A stretch of DNA of 64,000 bases from Roseomonas sp. OT10 (GTDB taxonomy: Bacteria > Pseudomonadota > Alphaproteobacteria > Acetobacterales > Acetobacteraceae). Made by a program: the position numbers and the translations under genes. Under the pieces are notes generated by a model that worked only from the letters and a program-made list of their open reading frames with translations, searched no databases and had not been told where the DNA came from. The stretch lies in NCBI RefSeq assembly GCF_020991085.1, contig NZ_CP087719.1, forward strand, positions 3,740,001 to 3,804,000, in the 5' to 3' direction. Position 1 is the first letter of the stretch, and the number at the start of each line of letters is the position of its first letter. This document shows positions 9,503 through 17,776 of the stretch, in pieces.

Positions 9503-9945
9503 TACCGGCGGCGGGATGAGCTGACCCGTGGTGCTGTGGTGTAACGGCAGCGGACCGGGAGGGGCCGGCCTGCGGCATCGACGCCGTGCGTCGATCCCCG
9601 TCCCAGGCCTTCCCCTGCCGGGGCCACAAGCGGGCCTCGGTCCCCGCTGGGAGTCTGGTGCTGCGCGGCTGCCGTCAGCCTACGGGCTGAACCCTGACGG
9701 GGCGCGGACAGGCGGGACGCCATAAGAACTTCGTAGGCGTCAGCGAGGGCTGAGGCCGGTCCCGCCGAGGAGCCATGCTCCTCGGCGCATTGACCCCGTG
9801 TCCGGCTGTCCCGCGGCAGCGCTGATCGGGTCCAGGGCCCGCAGGGTCCTGGCGGAGTGGGGGTACGGGGGCGAGGCAGCGCCTTGCCCCCGGGGAACGG
9901 ACGCACCCCGCGCTGGCATGCGGGCGGGCCCTACCGCCGGGCTGC
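9500..9945 (+). repeat. MITE-like intergenic repeat, copy A
   Basis: One of four similar non-coding elements of about 420-450 bp. The left end is TGATACCGGCGGCGGGATGA, with TGA doubling as the stop codon of the preceding frame. Shared blocks follow: GGGGCCACAAGCGGGC near 9620, the hairpin CCGAGGAGC-cat-GCTCCTCGG near 9765-9785, CCAGG...CCTGG near 9833-9853, and a long G5C stem near 9868-9892. The right end is less well conserved than in B and C, so its boundary is approximate. It fills the 456-base space between convergent genes; no gene is seen inside. Confidence 0.75.
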
Positions 9946-9958
9946 CGTCCCGTTTCAC

Positions 9959-10531
9959 TCAGATCACCCGGTAGACCCGGATCAGCACGGCGGCGCGTGC
10001 CGGGCGCAGGCTGTTCAGCGTGCCGACATAGACGCCACGGTTCAGCCAGCCATGCGGGCCCTCCGGCGCCGTGATTTCCAGGGTCGAGAAGGCGTAGCGC
10101 GGCTGGCCCGGCGGGTCGTCGACCAGCACCCGGTTGTGGACGGTGATTACCGCCCCGTCCTCCGCCTGCAGCTCGTAGAGCGCGTTCAGGATGCGCACTC
10201 CGTCCTTGCGCACCAGTTGCCGGTCGGCGCCGCCGGGCAGCACCTTGCCGCGGATGCGCGGCCCCTCGAAGCTGCCGCCGCTGATGGGAACCATGCGCCG
10301 CTCGCCCAGCGGCGAGTCGCCCAGCATCAGCGTGGGCTCCAGGTCGCAGATCGCCTCGTAGACGAACTCCGTGCGCGGCAGCACCAGCGGCACCGTCCCA
10401 GCCATCGGCGGGGCGTAGTCGGCCGCCTGGACGCCTGCCGCGACCGGCGCGGCGGCCAGCGCCACGCTCCCGGCCAACAGCCTGCGCCGCCCCGTCTCCT
10501 CCCTGCCGTCCATCGGATTCCGCTCGGTCAT
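9959..10531 (-). CDS. Exported DUF3237-like protein (TAT signal)
   Basis: A 190-residue protein from ATG 10531, preceded by GGAGGAACAGG. The N-terminus carries a twin-arginine signal (GRRRLLAGSVALAAAPVAAGVQA), so it is probably exported folded. The mature part resembles DUF3237 beta-barrel proteins: LEPTLMLGDSPLGERRMVPISGGSFEGPRIRGKVLPGG, then VRILNALYELQAEDGAVITVHNRV and a C-terminal GVYVGTLNSLRPARAAVLIRVYRVI. The function of the family is unknown. It diverges from the tannase-like esterase across 101 bases, so shared regulation and a common aromatic-ester or lactone pathway are plausible (inference). Confidence 0.8.
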   Translation of the reverse strand: MTERNPMDGREETGRRRLLAGSVALAAAPVAAGVQAADYAPPMAGTVPLVLPRTEFVYEAICDLEPTLMLGDSPLGERRMVPISGGSFEGPRIRGKVLPGGADRQLVRKDGVRILNALYELQAEDGAVITVHNRVLVDDPPGQPRYAFSTLEITAPEGPHGWLNRGVYVGTLNSLRPARAAVLIRVYRVI

Positions 10532-10632
10532 CCTGTTCCTCCCCGCCATCCAGCCGGTCACGACGGGCTGGACGGAATTGCTATGCTTCTTAATGATCCG
10601 GATCGGGACAGAGATCCCGGGAGGAAGCAAGC

Positions 10633-12342
10633 ATGCCGTCCATCCGTCCCCCAGCCGCCCGTCCCGGCATTCTCCAACCCGGCACGGCCCGACCCCGGGC
10701 CACCCGCCGCGGCTGGGGCGCCGCCCTGGGCACCCTCGCCCTGCTCGCCCCGGACGCCGCCCGTGCCCAGCGCGCCTGTGCCGACCTCATGGCCCTGGCC
10801 CGCCCGGACCTGCGGATCACCCGGTCGGAGGCGCTGCCCGCCGGGACCCTGCCGGCGGAAAATCCCGGCCGCGCCGCGCTGACCGGCGCCGCCCGCAGCC
10901 GTGCCGCCCTGCCGGCGCATTGCGTGGTGGAGGGCATGATCGCCCCGCGCACGGCCGCTGATGGGCGGTTCTTCGGCATCGGCTTCCAGCTGCGGCTGCC
11001 GGAGGCGTGGAACGGCCGCTTCCTGTTCCAGGGCGGCGGCGGCATGGACGGCGTGGTCAGCGAGGCGATCGGCGCGATCCCGGTGGCGGGCGCCACCGGG
11101 GTGCCGGCGCTGAACCGCGGCTATGCCGTGGTCTCCACCGATTCCGGGCACCAGGGGCGGGATGCCAGCGATGCCTCCTTCGGCACCGACCAGCAGGCGC
11201 GGCTGGACCATGCCGGCGGCTCGATCGGCCCGGTGGCGCGGGAGGCGCGGGCGCTGATCGCGGCCCGGTACGGGCGGGGACCGGACCACGCCTACTTCAT
11301 GGGCTGCTCCAATGGCGGCCGCTCCGCGATGATGGCGGCCCAGCGCTTCCCGCTGGAGTTCGACGGGATCGTCGCCGGCAATCCCGGCTTCCGCCTCAGT
11401 CGCGCCGCCATCGCCCAGGCCTGGGACGTGAAGGCCCTCACCGCCGCCGCGCCGCGCAATGAGGCGGGCCAGCCGGTCCTCGCCGCCGCCCTCACCCCAG
11501 CGGACATGACGCTGCTGGCCGAGGGCATCGCGAAGGCCTGCGACGCGGCGGACGGCCTGGCGGACGGGACGGTGGAAGCCATGTCCGCCTGCCGCTTCGA
11601 CCCCGCCACCCTGCGCTGCCCGGGCGAGAAGGCGGCGGGCTGCCTGAGCGACCCGCAGCTTCGCGCGCTGGAGCGGGTCTTCGGCGGGGCACGGGATTCG
11701 CAGGACCGGCCGCTCTACGCCGGCTGGCCCTGGGATCCGGGGATCGCCGCGCCGGGCTGGCGCGCCTGGAAGCTGGGCACGGCGACGGGCGGCACGCCGA
11801 ACGCCCGCAACGCCACCCTCGCCGCCGCCTCGCTCGGCCTCTACTTCATGACGCCGCCGGTGGACGGGCTGGACCTGCGCAGCTTCGACTTCGACCGCGA
11901 CCCGCCGCGAACCGCCCAGACCGCGGCGATCAACGACGCCACCGCGACCTTCCTCAACAGCTTCAGCGGCCATGGCGGCCGGCTGCTGGTCTTCCACGGC
12001 CAGGCCGACCCGGTCTTCTCCGCCACGGACCTGCGCGACCACTGGGCGGAGCTGGCGCGGGACAATGGCGGGGCGGAGGCGCTGTCCGCCTGGGCCCGGC
12101 TCTTCGTGGTGCCCGGCATGAACCATTGCGGCGGCGGCCCGGCGATGGACGATTTCGACCCGCTGGCGGCCATCGAGGCCTGGGTCGAGCGGGGCCAGGC
12201 CCCGGACCGCCTGCTGGCCCGGGGCAGCGCCTTCCCCGGCCGCAGCCGCCCGCTCTGCCCCGCCCCGCAGGAGGCCCGCTACCGCGGCGGCGATCCGCAG
12301 GAGGCGGCGAGCTTCGCCTGCGAGGCCCCCGCCGCGCCCTGA
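10633..12342 (+). CDS. Tannase / feruloyl esterase family protein
   Basis: A 569-residue secreted serine esterase expected to hydrolyse hydroxycinnamate or gallate esters. A signal peptide ends near AARAQ. The family's CS-D-HC arrangement is present: catalytic Ser about residue 226 in GCSNGGRS, Asp about 459 in FHGQADPVFS, and His about 498 in PGMNHCGGG. The flanking Cys residues (about 225 and 499) are expected to form the family's disulfide. A lid-like region with several Cys (CDAADGLADG, CRFDPATLRC, CLSDPQLRALE) matches tannase-type calcium and lid segments. GGGAGGAAGC lies upstream of the ATG. It diverges from the DUF3237-like gene. Confidence 0.93.
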   Translation: MPSIRPPAARPGILQPGTARPRATRRGWGAALGTLALLAPDAARAQRACADLMALARPDLRITRSEALPAGTLPAENPGRAALTGAARSRAALPAHCVVEGMIAPRTAADGRFFGIGFQLRLPEAWNGRFLFQGGGGMDGVVSEAIGAIPVAGATGVPALNRGYAVVSTDSGHQGRDASDASFGTDQQARLDHAGGSIGPVAREARALIAARYGRGPDHAYFMGCSNGGRSAMMAAQRFPLEFDGIVAGNPGFRLSRAAIAQAWDVKALTAAAPRNEAGQPVLAAALTPADMTLLAEGIAKACDAADGLADGTVEAMSACRFDPATLRCPGEKAAGCLSDPQLRALERVFGGARDSQDRPLYAGWPWDPGIAAPGWRAWKLGTATGGTPNARNATLAAASLGLYFMTPPVDGLDLRSFDFDRDPPRTAQTAAINDATATFLNSFSGHGGRLLVFHGQADPVFSATDLRDHWAELARDNGGAEALSAWARLFVVPGMNHCGGGPAMDDFDPLAAIEAWVERGQAPDRLLARGSAFPGRSRPLCPAPQEARYRGGDPQEAASFACEAPAAP

Positions 12343-12449
12343 CCGCGCGGCGCCGGCCAACGGCCGATCCGTCAGGCGTGATGGCGGCCGCACGGGCCGG
12401 CCGCCGGGCGTTCTTGCGATGCTTCCGCCCGCGCCACATCATCCGCGCC

Positions 12450-13010
12450 ATGAGCGGCCGCTTCGAGAAGGTCCGGCACGAGGGGGACGAGCGCGACCGG
12501 CTCACCTGCCTGGATTGCGGCCATATCGCCTATGAGAATCCGAAGGTCGTCGTCGGCGCCGTGGTGGAGGCGCCGGGCGGCCTGCTGCTCTGCCGCCGGG
12601 CGATCGAGCCGCGCGCCGGCTTCTGGACCCTGCCGGCCGGCTACATGGAGATGGGGGAGACGGCGGCGGAGGGAGCGGCGCGCGAGGCCTGGGAGGAGGC
12701 GCGCGCCCGAATCGCCATCGACGGGGTGCTGGCGGTCTATTCCATCGCCCGGATCGGGCAGGTGCAGATCCTGTTCCGCGCCCGGCTGCAACCCGGCCCG
12801 GGCCCGGGCTATGCGCCGGGGCCGGAGAGCCTGGAGGTGCGGGTCTTCCCCTGGGAGGCACTGCCCTGGGAGAGCCTGGCCTTCCCCTCGGTGCGCTGGG
12901 CGCTGCGCGCCTGGCAGGGCTCGCGGGGCGGCCCGCTCCCGGCCACCGTCCTGAACCCAGCGGAAGACCCGCGCGGCATGCGCAGCATCACGGAGGAGCA
13001 CCCGACATGA
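12450..13010 (+). CDS. NUDIX hydrolase
   Basis: A 186-residue hydrolase of nucleoside diphosphate derivatives. The N-terminus has CLDCGHIAYENPKVVVGAVVE, typical of NUDIX proteins with a degenerate zinc-ribbon start. The NUDIX box lies near residues 63-85: GYMEMGETAAEGAAREAWEEARA. The G-x5-E-x7-RE-x2-EE core is intact, although Gly of the final EExG is replaced by Ala. The start MSGRFEK matches where family members begin; earlier in-frame ATGs exist. Its TGA overlaps the ATG of the next gene (ATGA), so both are translated from one message. The substrate is unknown. Confidence 0.9.
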   Translation: MSGRFEKVRHEGDERDRLTCLDCGHIAYENPKVVVGAVVEAPGGLLLCRRAIEPRAGFWTLPAGYMEMGETAAEGAAREAWEEARARIAIDGVLAVYSIARIGQVQILFRARLQPGPGPGYAPGPESLEVRVFPWEALPWESLAFPSVRWALRAWQGSRGGPLPATVLNPAEDPRGMRSITEEHPT

Positions 13011-13495
13011 GGATCGCCGCCTGGCCGACCCGCACGGGGCTGTTCCTGGGTCTGCTCCTGGCCGGGCTGGCCACGGGGCAGCCCGGCCGCGGACAGGCCG
13101 CGCCCGACCCGGCGCCGGCCGCGGCCGGGCCGGCCCCGCAGGCCGCGCCGGCGGAAGCGGCGCGGCCGGCGCAGCAGCGGCGCCGGCGCGCGCGCATCGT
13201 CCGCCCCGCCCGCCCCCGGGCGCAGCAACCGGAGCCGGTGCCGCCCGCCACGCTGGCGGTGCCGACGACACCCCAGCCGGAACTGGCGCCGATGCCCAAC
13301 CGCAGCCTGGAGGCGCCGATCGCGCGCAACGACAATGACGGGCGGCCGACCTTCTCGCCCAGCCTGATCCAGCCGCGCGAGGTGCCGGGGCAGGGCGGCT
13401 CGACCCTCAACCAGGACGACCTGGCACGGCGCGAGGACCGGCTGTTCCGGGAGCCGGCCGCAGGCGGGACGCTGCGGCTGCCCTTCAGCTACTGA
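13007..13495 (+). CDS. Proline/alanine-rich exported protein of unknown function
   Basis: A 162-residue protein with an N-terminal signal sequence (TGLFLGLLLAGLATG). A low-complexity Pro/Ala/Arg stretch follows ([19 protein letters not shown]), then a more ordered C-terminus ending REPAAGGTLRLPFSY. The C-terminal TPQPELAPMPNRSLEAP segment suggests a periplasmic or outer-membrane-associated protein; no known family is recognised. It overlaps the NUDIX gene by ATGA. Its stop codon (13493-13495) is the first three bases of repeat copy B, so the natural C-terminus may have been set by the element. Confidence 0.75.
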   Translation: MRIAAWPTRTGLFLGLLLAGLATGQPGRGQAAPDPAPAAAGPAPQAAPAEAARPAQQRRRRARIVRPARPRAQQPEPVPPATLAVPTTPQPELAPMPNRSLEAPIARNDNDGRPTFSPSLIQPREVPGQGGSTLNQDDLARREDRLFREPAAGGTLRLPFSY

Positions 13496-13942
13496 TACGG
13501 GCGGCGGGACGACCTGACCGGTCGTGCCGCGGTGTTCGGGCGGAGGACCTGGAGGGGACGCCGGTCTGCGGCATCGACGCCGCGCGTCGATCCCCGTCCC
13601 GGACCCTCCCCCGCCGGGGCCACAAGCGGGCCCCGGTCCCCGCTGGGAGTCTGGTGCTTTTGGTGGGTGTCAGCCCGCGGGCTGAACCTTGGCGGCGCGC
13701 GGACAGGCGGGACGCTGAAAAAGTCTCATAGGCGTCAGCGAGTGCGGAGGCCGTACCCGCCGAGGAGCATGGCTCCTCGGCGCCGTGATCCCGTTACAGA
13801 CAGCCTCGCGGCAGCGCCTCTCGGGTCCAGGGCCCGCAGGGTCCTGGCGGAGTGGGGGACCGGGGGCGAGGCAGCGCCTTGCCCCCGGGCCACGGGCACC
13901 CCCCACGCCGGCACGGATCGAGGCATCCCGCCGGCTGTATGA
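13493..13942 (+). repeat. MITE-like intergenic repeat, copy B
   Basis: A 450-bp copy with both ends visible. The left end TGATACGGGCGGCGGGA and the reverse complement of the right end, TCATACAGCCGGCGGGA, match at most positions, giving terminal inverted repeats of about 17 bp. Internally it shares the CCGAGGAGC-atg-GCTCCTCGG hairpin (near 13760-13782) and the G/C-rich stems of copies A, C and D. No credible gene lies inside. Bases 13943-14108 that follow show no gene either. Confidence 0.78.
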
Positions 13943-14108
13943 GACGGAAGGTCCCGTCCATCCTCCGGGCTGGCACCCTCGCAGGCGCGGCGCCGGGCAG
14001 GGCGGACCATGCTGCCATGGGAGCGGGATGATCCCGCGTGGGCCACCACCCGAGGCCGTGGCGGCTTCCACCTTCCGACGATCGTCATCTGGCGGGCGGT
14101 TCCCGGCG

Positions 14109-14144
14109 GGGCCGGTTGTCCTCTAGAAGCGGAGGAGCCGGCCC
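14109..14144 (+). promoter_or_regulatory. Hairpin in the corA upstream region
   Basis: GGGCCGG at 14109-14115 pairs with CCGGCCC at 14138-14144, with an inner CCTC/GAGG pairing, ending 30 bases before the corA ATG. A CTAGAA at 14123-14128 could instead be a -10 (compare the metZ promoter), but its -35 is poor. Whether it is a leader structure or promoter DNA cannot be decided here. Confidence 0.3.
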
Positions 14145-14174
14145 ACCCGCTGACCGGGAGTCTCCCGCGACACC

Positions 14175-15161
14175 ATGCTGACGACCTACACCGTCGCGAA
14201 CGGGGCCCTCGTCGTGGGCAATGGCGCGCAGACGCCGGAGCAGTTGCGCGGCGCGGTCTGGCTGGACCTGCTGGCGCCGACCCGCGAGGAGGAGCGCGCC
14301 GTGCAGGAGGCGCTGGGGCTGGAGGTCCCGACGCGGGAGGAGATGCAGGAGATCGAGAGCTCCTCGCGCCTGTACCGGGAGGAGGAGGCGCTCTTCCTGA
14401 CCGCGAACTTCCTCTACGGGGTGGAGGAGGGGGATTTCGGCTCCACTCCTATCACCTTCGTCCTGGCCGGGCAGCACCTCGTCACCGTCCGCTATGCCAC
14501 GCCCAAGGCCTTCGCGGTCTTCGCGGCGCGCTGCAAGCGGACCCCGGTGGGGCTGCTGCGCACGCCGGACCTGGTGATGCTGAGCCTGTTCGAGCAGGTG
14601 GTGGATCGCCTGGCCGACGTGCTGGAGCGCGTGGGCGCGGACATGGACCGCTCCAGCCGCGCCGCCTTCCAGAGCAGCCGCTCCAAGGTCAAGGCCAACA
14701 AGCGCGACGAGAGCCTGCGGGAGGCGCTGATCGTGCTCGGCCAGGTGGGCGAGGTCACCAGCCGCGCCACGGAGACGCTGCTGGGCCTGTCGCGCATCCT
14801 CACCTTCCTGGGCACCGAGAAGGACGCGCTGATCCGCAAGGAGAACAACGCGGCGGTGAAGACGCTGGTGCGCGACCTGCGCTCGCTGGTGGACCACGCG
14901 AACTTCCTGACCAACAAGGCCACCTTCTCGCTCGATGCGATCCTGGGGATCATCAACATCGACCAGAGCAGCATCATCAAGACCTTCACCGTGGCCTCGG
15001 TGGCGCTGATGCCGCCCACCCTGGTCGCCAGCGTCTACGGCATGAACTTCAAGGAGATGCCGGAGCTGGACTGGTCCTTCGGCTATCCGCTGGCGATCGC
15101 CATCATGGTGGGCAGCGCGCTGCTGCCGGTGCTGTACTTCAAGCGCAAGGGCTGGCTGTAG
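14175..15161 (+). CDS. corA: CorA-family divalent metal ion transporter
   Basis: A 328-residue inner-membrane Mg2+/Co2+/Ni2+ channel. A long cytoplasmic alpha/beta and helical region (residues 1-260) precedes two C-terminal membrane helices. The diagnostic YGMNF lies at the end of the first (VASVALMPPTLVASVYGMNF), and the protein ends with the basic KRKGWL after the second helix. It lacks the extended N-terminus of some CorA proteins but is otherwise of normal size. It follows repeat B and a hairpin, and appears to be transcribed alone or with the next small gene 77 bases downstream. Confidence 0.95.
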   Translation: MLTTYTVANGALVVGNGAQTPEQLRGAVWLDLLAPTREEERAVQEALGLEVPTREEMQEIESSSRLYREEEALFLTANFLYGVEEGDFGSTPITFVLAGQHLVTVRYATPKAFAVFAARCKRTPVGLLRTPDLVMLSLFEQVVDRLADVLERVGADMDRSSRAAFQSSRSKVKANKRDESLREALIVLGQVGEVTSRATETLLGLSRILTFLGTEKDALIRKENNAAVKTLVRDLRSLVDHANFLTNKATFSLDAILGIINIDQSSIIKTFTVASVALMPPTLVASVYGMNFKEMPELDWSFGYPLAIAIMVGSALLPVLYFKRKGWL

Positions 15162-15238
15162 CGGCGCGCCCGGGGGCCGGTTTGCATCGCCGGGCCGATC
15201 GTTGTCAGATCGCTCCGAACCTCGCCGGACTGGCCCCG

Positions 15239-15664
15239 ATGCGACCCCCGATGCGACGCTGCGCCCTTGCCGCCCTGCTCCTTCTCGCCCTCCACGGCGC
15301 GGCGCGGGCACAGGAGGCGAGTTGGACCGGGCGGCTTCGCTGCGACCCGATCCCCGGGATGACGGCAGGAAGCCTGAATGCCGCCATCACCGTGACGGTC
15401 GTGGAGGGCCTCGCCCGCTACGAGCGGGAGGTGCAGACCCCCACCGGCCAGAATCGCGGCCTGCCGGAGACGGGCCAGGGGCGCGTGGCCGCGGATGGCG
15501 CGGTGGTGCTGGAGGGGCGGGTCCAGGGGCCGAGCTGGTCCTACACGGCACGCTATGCCGGGCGGCTCGCCGGGCGGGTGGCGGTGCTGGAGGGCGCCCA
15601 GTCCTGGGCGATGGCCGGGCGCAGCGTGGAACGTCCCTGCTCGGCCCGGCTGGAGCGGCGATAG
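15239..15664 (+). CDS. Small exported protein of unknown function
   Basis: A 141-residue protein with a clear signal peptide (MRRCALAALLLLALHGAARAQ); the start is ATG 15239 or the nearby ATG 15251. The mature domain (ASWTGRLRCDPIPGMTAGSLNA ... RPCSARLERR) has two Cys that could form a disulfide and alternating hydrophobic strands suggesting a small beta domain. I do not recognise the family. It is convergent with the MFS gene, whose stop lies 22 bases away. Confidence 0.72.
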   Translation: MRPPMRRCALAALLLLALHGAARAQEASWTGRLRCDPIPGMTAGSLNAAITVTVVEGLARYEREVQTPTGQNRGLPETGQGRVAADGAVVLEGRVQGPSWSYTARYAGRLAGRVAVLEGAQSWAMAGRSVERPCSARLERR

Positions 15665-15686
15665 GGCCTCCCCCGCACGGCCATCG

Positions 15687-16919
15687 TCAGTCCGGGGTCG
15701 CCCGCGGCCGCAGGACCGCGAGCCGCGCCGCCCCCGCCAGCGCTGTCAGCAGCAGGCCGCCCGCCAGCGCGGCGATCCCCGGCCAGCCGCCGGCGGACCA
15801 GCACAGCCCGCCCAGGGCGCCGATCACGCTGCCGCCCATGTAGTAGCTGAACAGGTAGAGCGAGGAGGCCTGGGCCCGCGCCCGCTGGGCCCGCCGGCCG
15901 ACCCAGCTGCTGGCCAGGGAATGCGCGCCGAAGAAGCCGAAGGTCAGCACCGCCAGCCCGCCGATCACCAGCGGCAGCGCACCGGCCAGGGTCAGCGCCA
16001 GCCCGGCCAGCATGACCACCACCATGATCCAGAAGATCCGCGCCCGGCCGAGCCGGTCGGCCAGCCGGCCGACCAGGGTCGAGGAGCCGACCCCCACCAG
16101 GTAGCAGAGCGACACCAGCCCCACGACCGCCTGGCTCAGCCCGAATTCCGGGCCGAGCAGGCGGAAGCCCAGGAAGTTGTACACGGTCACCAGGCTGCCC
16201 ATCAGCAGCGCGCCCTGGAGGAAGAGCAGCCGCAGCCCGGGGTCGCGCAGGTGCTCGACGAAGGCGACCAGCATCGCCCGCGGCGCCAGCGCCTGGCGGC
16301 GGAAGTGGCGCGAGGGGGGCAGCAGCCGCCAGAACAGCACCGCCGCCGCCAGCCCCAGCAGCCCGATCGCCGCGACCGCCCAGCGCCAGGAGCCGAGATC
16401 GGCCAGCAGCCCGGTGATCACCCGCCCGCCCATGCCGCCCAGGGCGCTGCCGCTGATGTAGAGGCCCATGGCGTAGCCGCTGGATTTCGGGTCCACCTCC
16501 TCGCTGACATAGGCCATGGCGACGGCGGGCAGGCCGCTGAAGGTCAGGCCCTGCAGGGCACGCAGCGCCAGGAACTGGTCCCACCCCGGCACCATCGCCG
16601 ACACCGTGGTCAGCGCCGCGGAGACGAGCAGCGAGGCCACCATCACCGGCTTGCGCCCCAGCGATTCCGAGAGGGCCGAGGCGAAGAGCATGGCCACCGC
16701 CAGCATGCCGGTGGTCAGGGACAGGGCCATGGCGGCGCTGGCCGGCCCCACCCCGAACTCCGCCGAGAAAAGCGGCATCAGCGGCTGGACCGAATACATC
16801 AGCGCGAAGGTGGAGAAGCCGGCCGCCAGCATCGCCACGTTGACGCGGCGGAACGCCGGCGTGCCCGCCTGGATGAAGGAGGGCGGGGCGGCGGGCGGGG
16901 CGGGTTCGGGGCTGGCCAT
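15687..16919 (-). CDS. MFS transporter (drug/arabinose-efflux type)
   Basis: A 410-residue major facilitator with twelve predicted membrane helices, probably an efflux permease. The MFS signature between helices 2 and 3 is seen in SALSESLGRKPVMVASLL, and a second-half equivalent in GRLADRLGRARIFWIMVV. ALRALQGLTFSGLPAVAMAYVSEEV is typical of the YnfM/AraJ-like group. The start MASPEPAPP at 16919 is preferred over an in-frame ATG 126 bases upstream, which would add an Arg/Pro-rich leader. It is convergent with the preceding small exported protein; the substrate is unknown. Confidence 0.88.
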   Translation of the reverse strand: MASPEPAPPAAPPSFIQAGTPAFRRVNVAMLAAGFSTFALMYSVQPLMPLFSAEFGVGPASAAMALSLTTGMLAVAMLFASALSESLGRKPVMVASLLVSAALTTVSAMVPGWDQFLALRALQGLTFSGLPAVAMAYVSEEVDPKSSGYAMGLYISGSALGGMGGRVITGLLADLGSWRWAVAAIGLLGLAAAVLFWRLLPPSRHFRRQALAPRAMLVAFVEHLRDPGLRLLFLQGALLMGSLVTVYNFLGFRLLGPEFGLSQAVVGLVSLCYLVGVGSSTLVGRLADRLGRARIFWIMVVVMLAGLALTLAGALPLVIGGLAVLTFGFFGAHSLASSWVGRRAQRARAQASSLYLFSYYMGGSVIGALGGLCWSAGGWPGIAALAGGLLLTALAGAARLAVLRPRATPD

Positions 16920-17205
16920 CGTCTCGGGTCCGGCGTCCTGGCTGCGGCGTCCTCGGTGCGGCCTCCCCCGGGGAGATCCCGGCGGGGCGACCCGGCTCGG
17001 GCACCCCCGGCGGGGCATCCCCACCCGGCACGTGGCGGCCGCCATTCGCTGCGCCGCAGCATGCCTCCCCGGCCCCGGTCAGGCCACCCCCGCGCAGCCC
17101 GGGGCAGGAGGTGCGGGGCAGCCATGCCAGCGGCGGGATGGGCGCCATGGCAACGAAGCATAACCCGGCGTGACGCCTGCGCCCCGGCTCTGCTACAGGC
17201 GCGGC

Positions 17206-17766
17206 ATGACCTGGGTGGATGGCGTCCTCCTGGCGGTGCTCGTCCTCTCGGCCGCCATCGCCTACTCGCGTGGCCTCGTGCGCGAGGTGCTGGGTGTCGG
17301 CGCCTGGGTGGGGGCGCTCGTCTTCGCGTTCCTCCTGCTGCCCGGCATGCGCGTCGCGCTGGGCCGCGCCGTGGAGCCTGCGTGGCTTGCAGACGTGGTG
17401 GCGGTCGGAAGTGTCTTCATCGTCTCGCTTTTGGTCCTCAAGCTGCTGATCGCTTGGCTGGCACGCCGGGTGCAGGCGTCCGTGCTGGGGGGCGTGGACC
17501 GGGCGCTGGGCACGGTCTTCGGCCTCGCCAGGGGTGCATTCCTCGCCGTGGTCGCCTACATCGTTGCCGGGCTGTTCCTGCCCGCCACGGACCGCTGGCC
17601 CGAGCCGGTGCGCGACGCCCGCGCCCTGCCGCTCGTCGCCGACGGGGCGCGGTGGCTGGTCGGCAGCCTGCCGCCCGACTACCGACCACGCGTGCCGGAC
17701 GCCCCAGCCCGTCCGCTGCCGCCCATGGAGGACCTGCTGCGCCCCCCCGCCCGCAGCCGGACCTGA
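17206..17766 (+). CDS. cvpA: CvpA family membrane protein
   Basis: A 186-residue inner-membrane protein with four hydrophobic segments (MTWVDGVLLAVLVLSAAIAYSRGLVREVLGVGAWVGA start, typical of CvpA). In enterobacteria CvpA affects colicin V production and envelope tolerance; the biochemical role is unclear. It lies 10 bases upstream of purF, the classic cvpA-purF operon order. A CTACAG at 17193-17198 with GTGACG 17 bases upstream would be a promoter placing transcription start almost at the ATG, suggesting a leaderless message (weak inference). Confidence 0.93.
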   Translation: MTWVDGVLLAVLVLSAAIAYSRGLVREVLGVGAWVGALVFAFLLLPGMRVALGRAVEPAWLADVVAVGSVFIVSLLVLKLLIAWLARRVQASVLGGVDRALGTVFGLARGAFLAVVAYIVAGLFLPATDRWPEPVRDARALPLVADGARWLVGSLPPDYRPRVPDAPARPLPPMEDLLRPPARSRT

Positions 17767-17776
17767 GGACCGCCGC

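Noticed and set aside
9959-10630. Longer start for the DUF3237-like gene at 10630
   Set aside because: It would bury the TAT signal 45 residues into the protein and run almost to the divergent tannase start; ATG 10531 has a strong GGAGGA.
13532-13942. Open frames inside repeat copies (for example 136 codons in copy B)
   Set aside because: They are not kept between copies, differ by frameshifts, and have no recognisable protein features.
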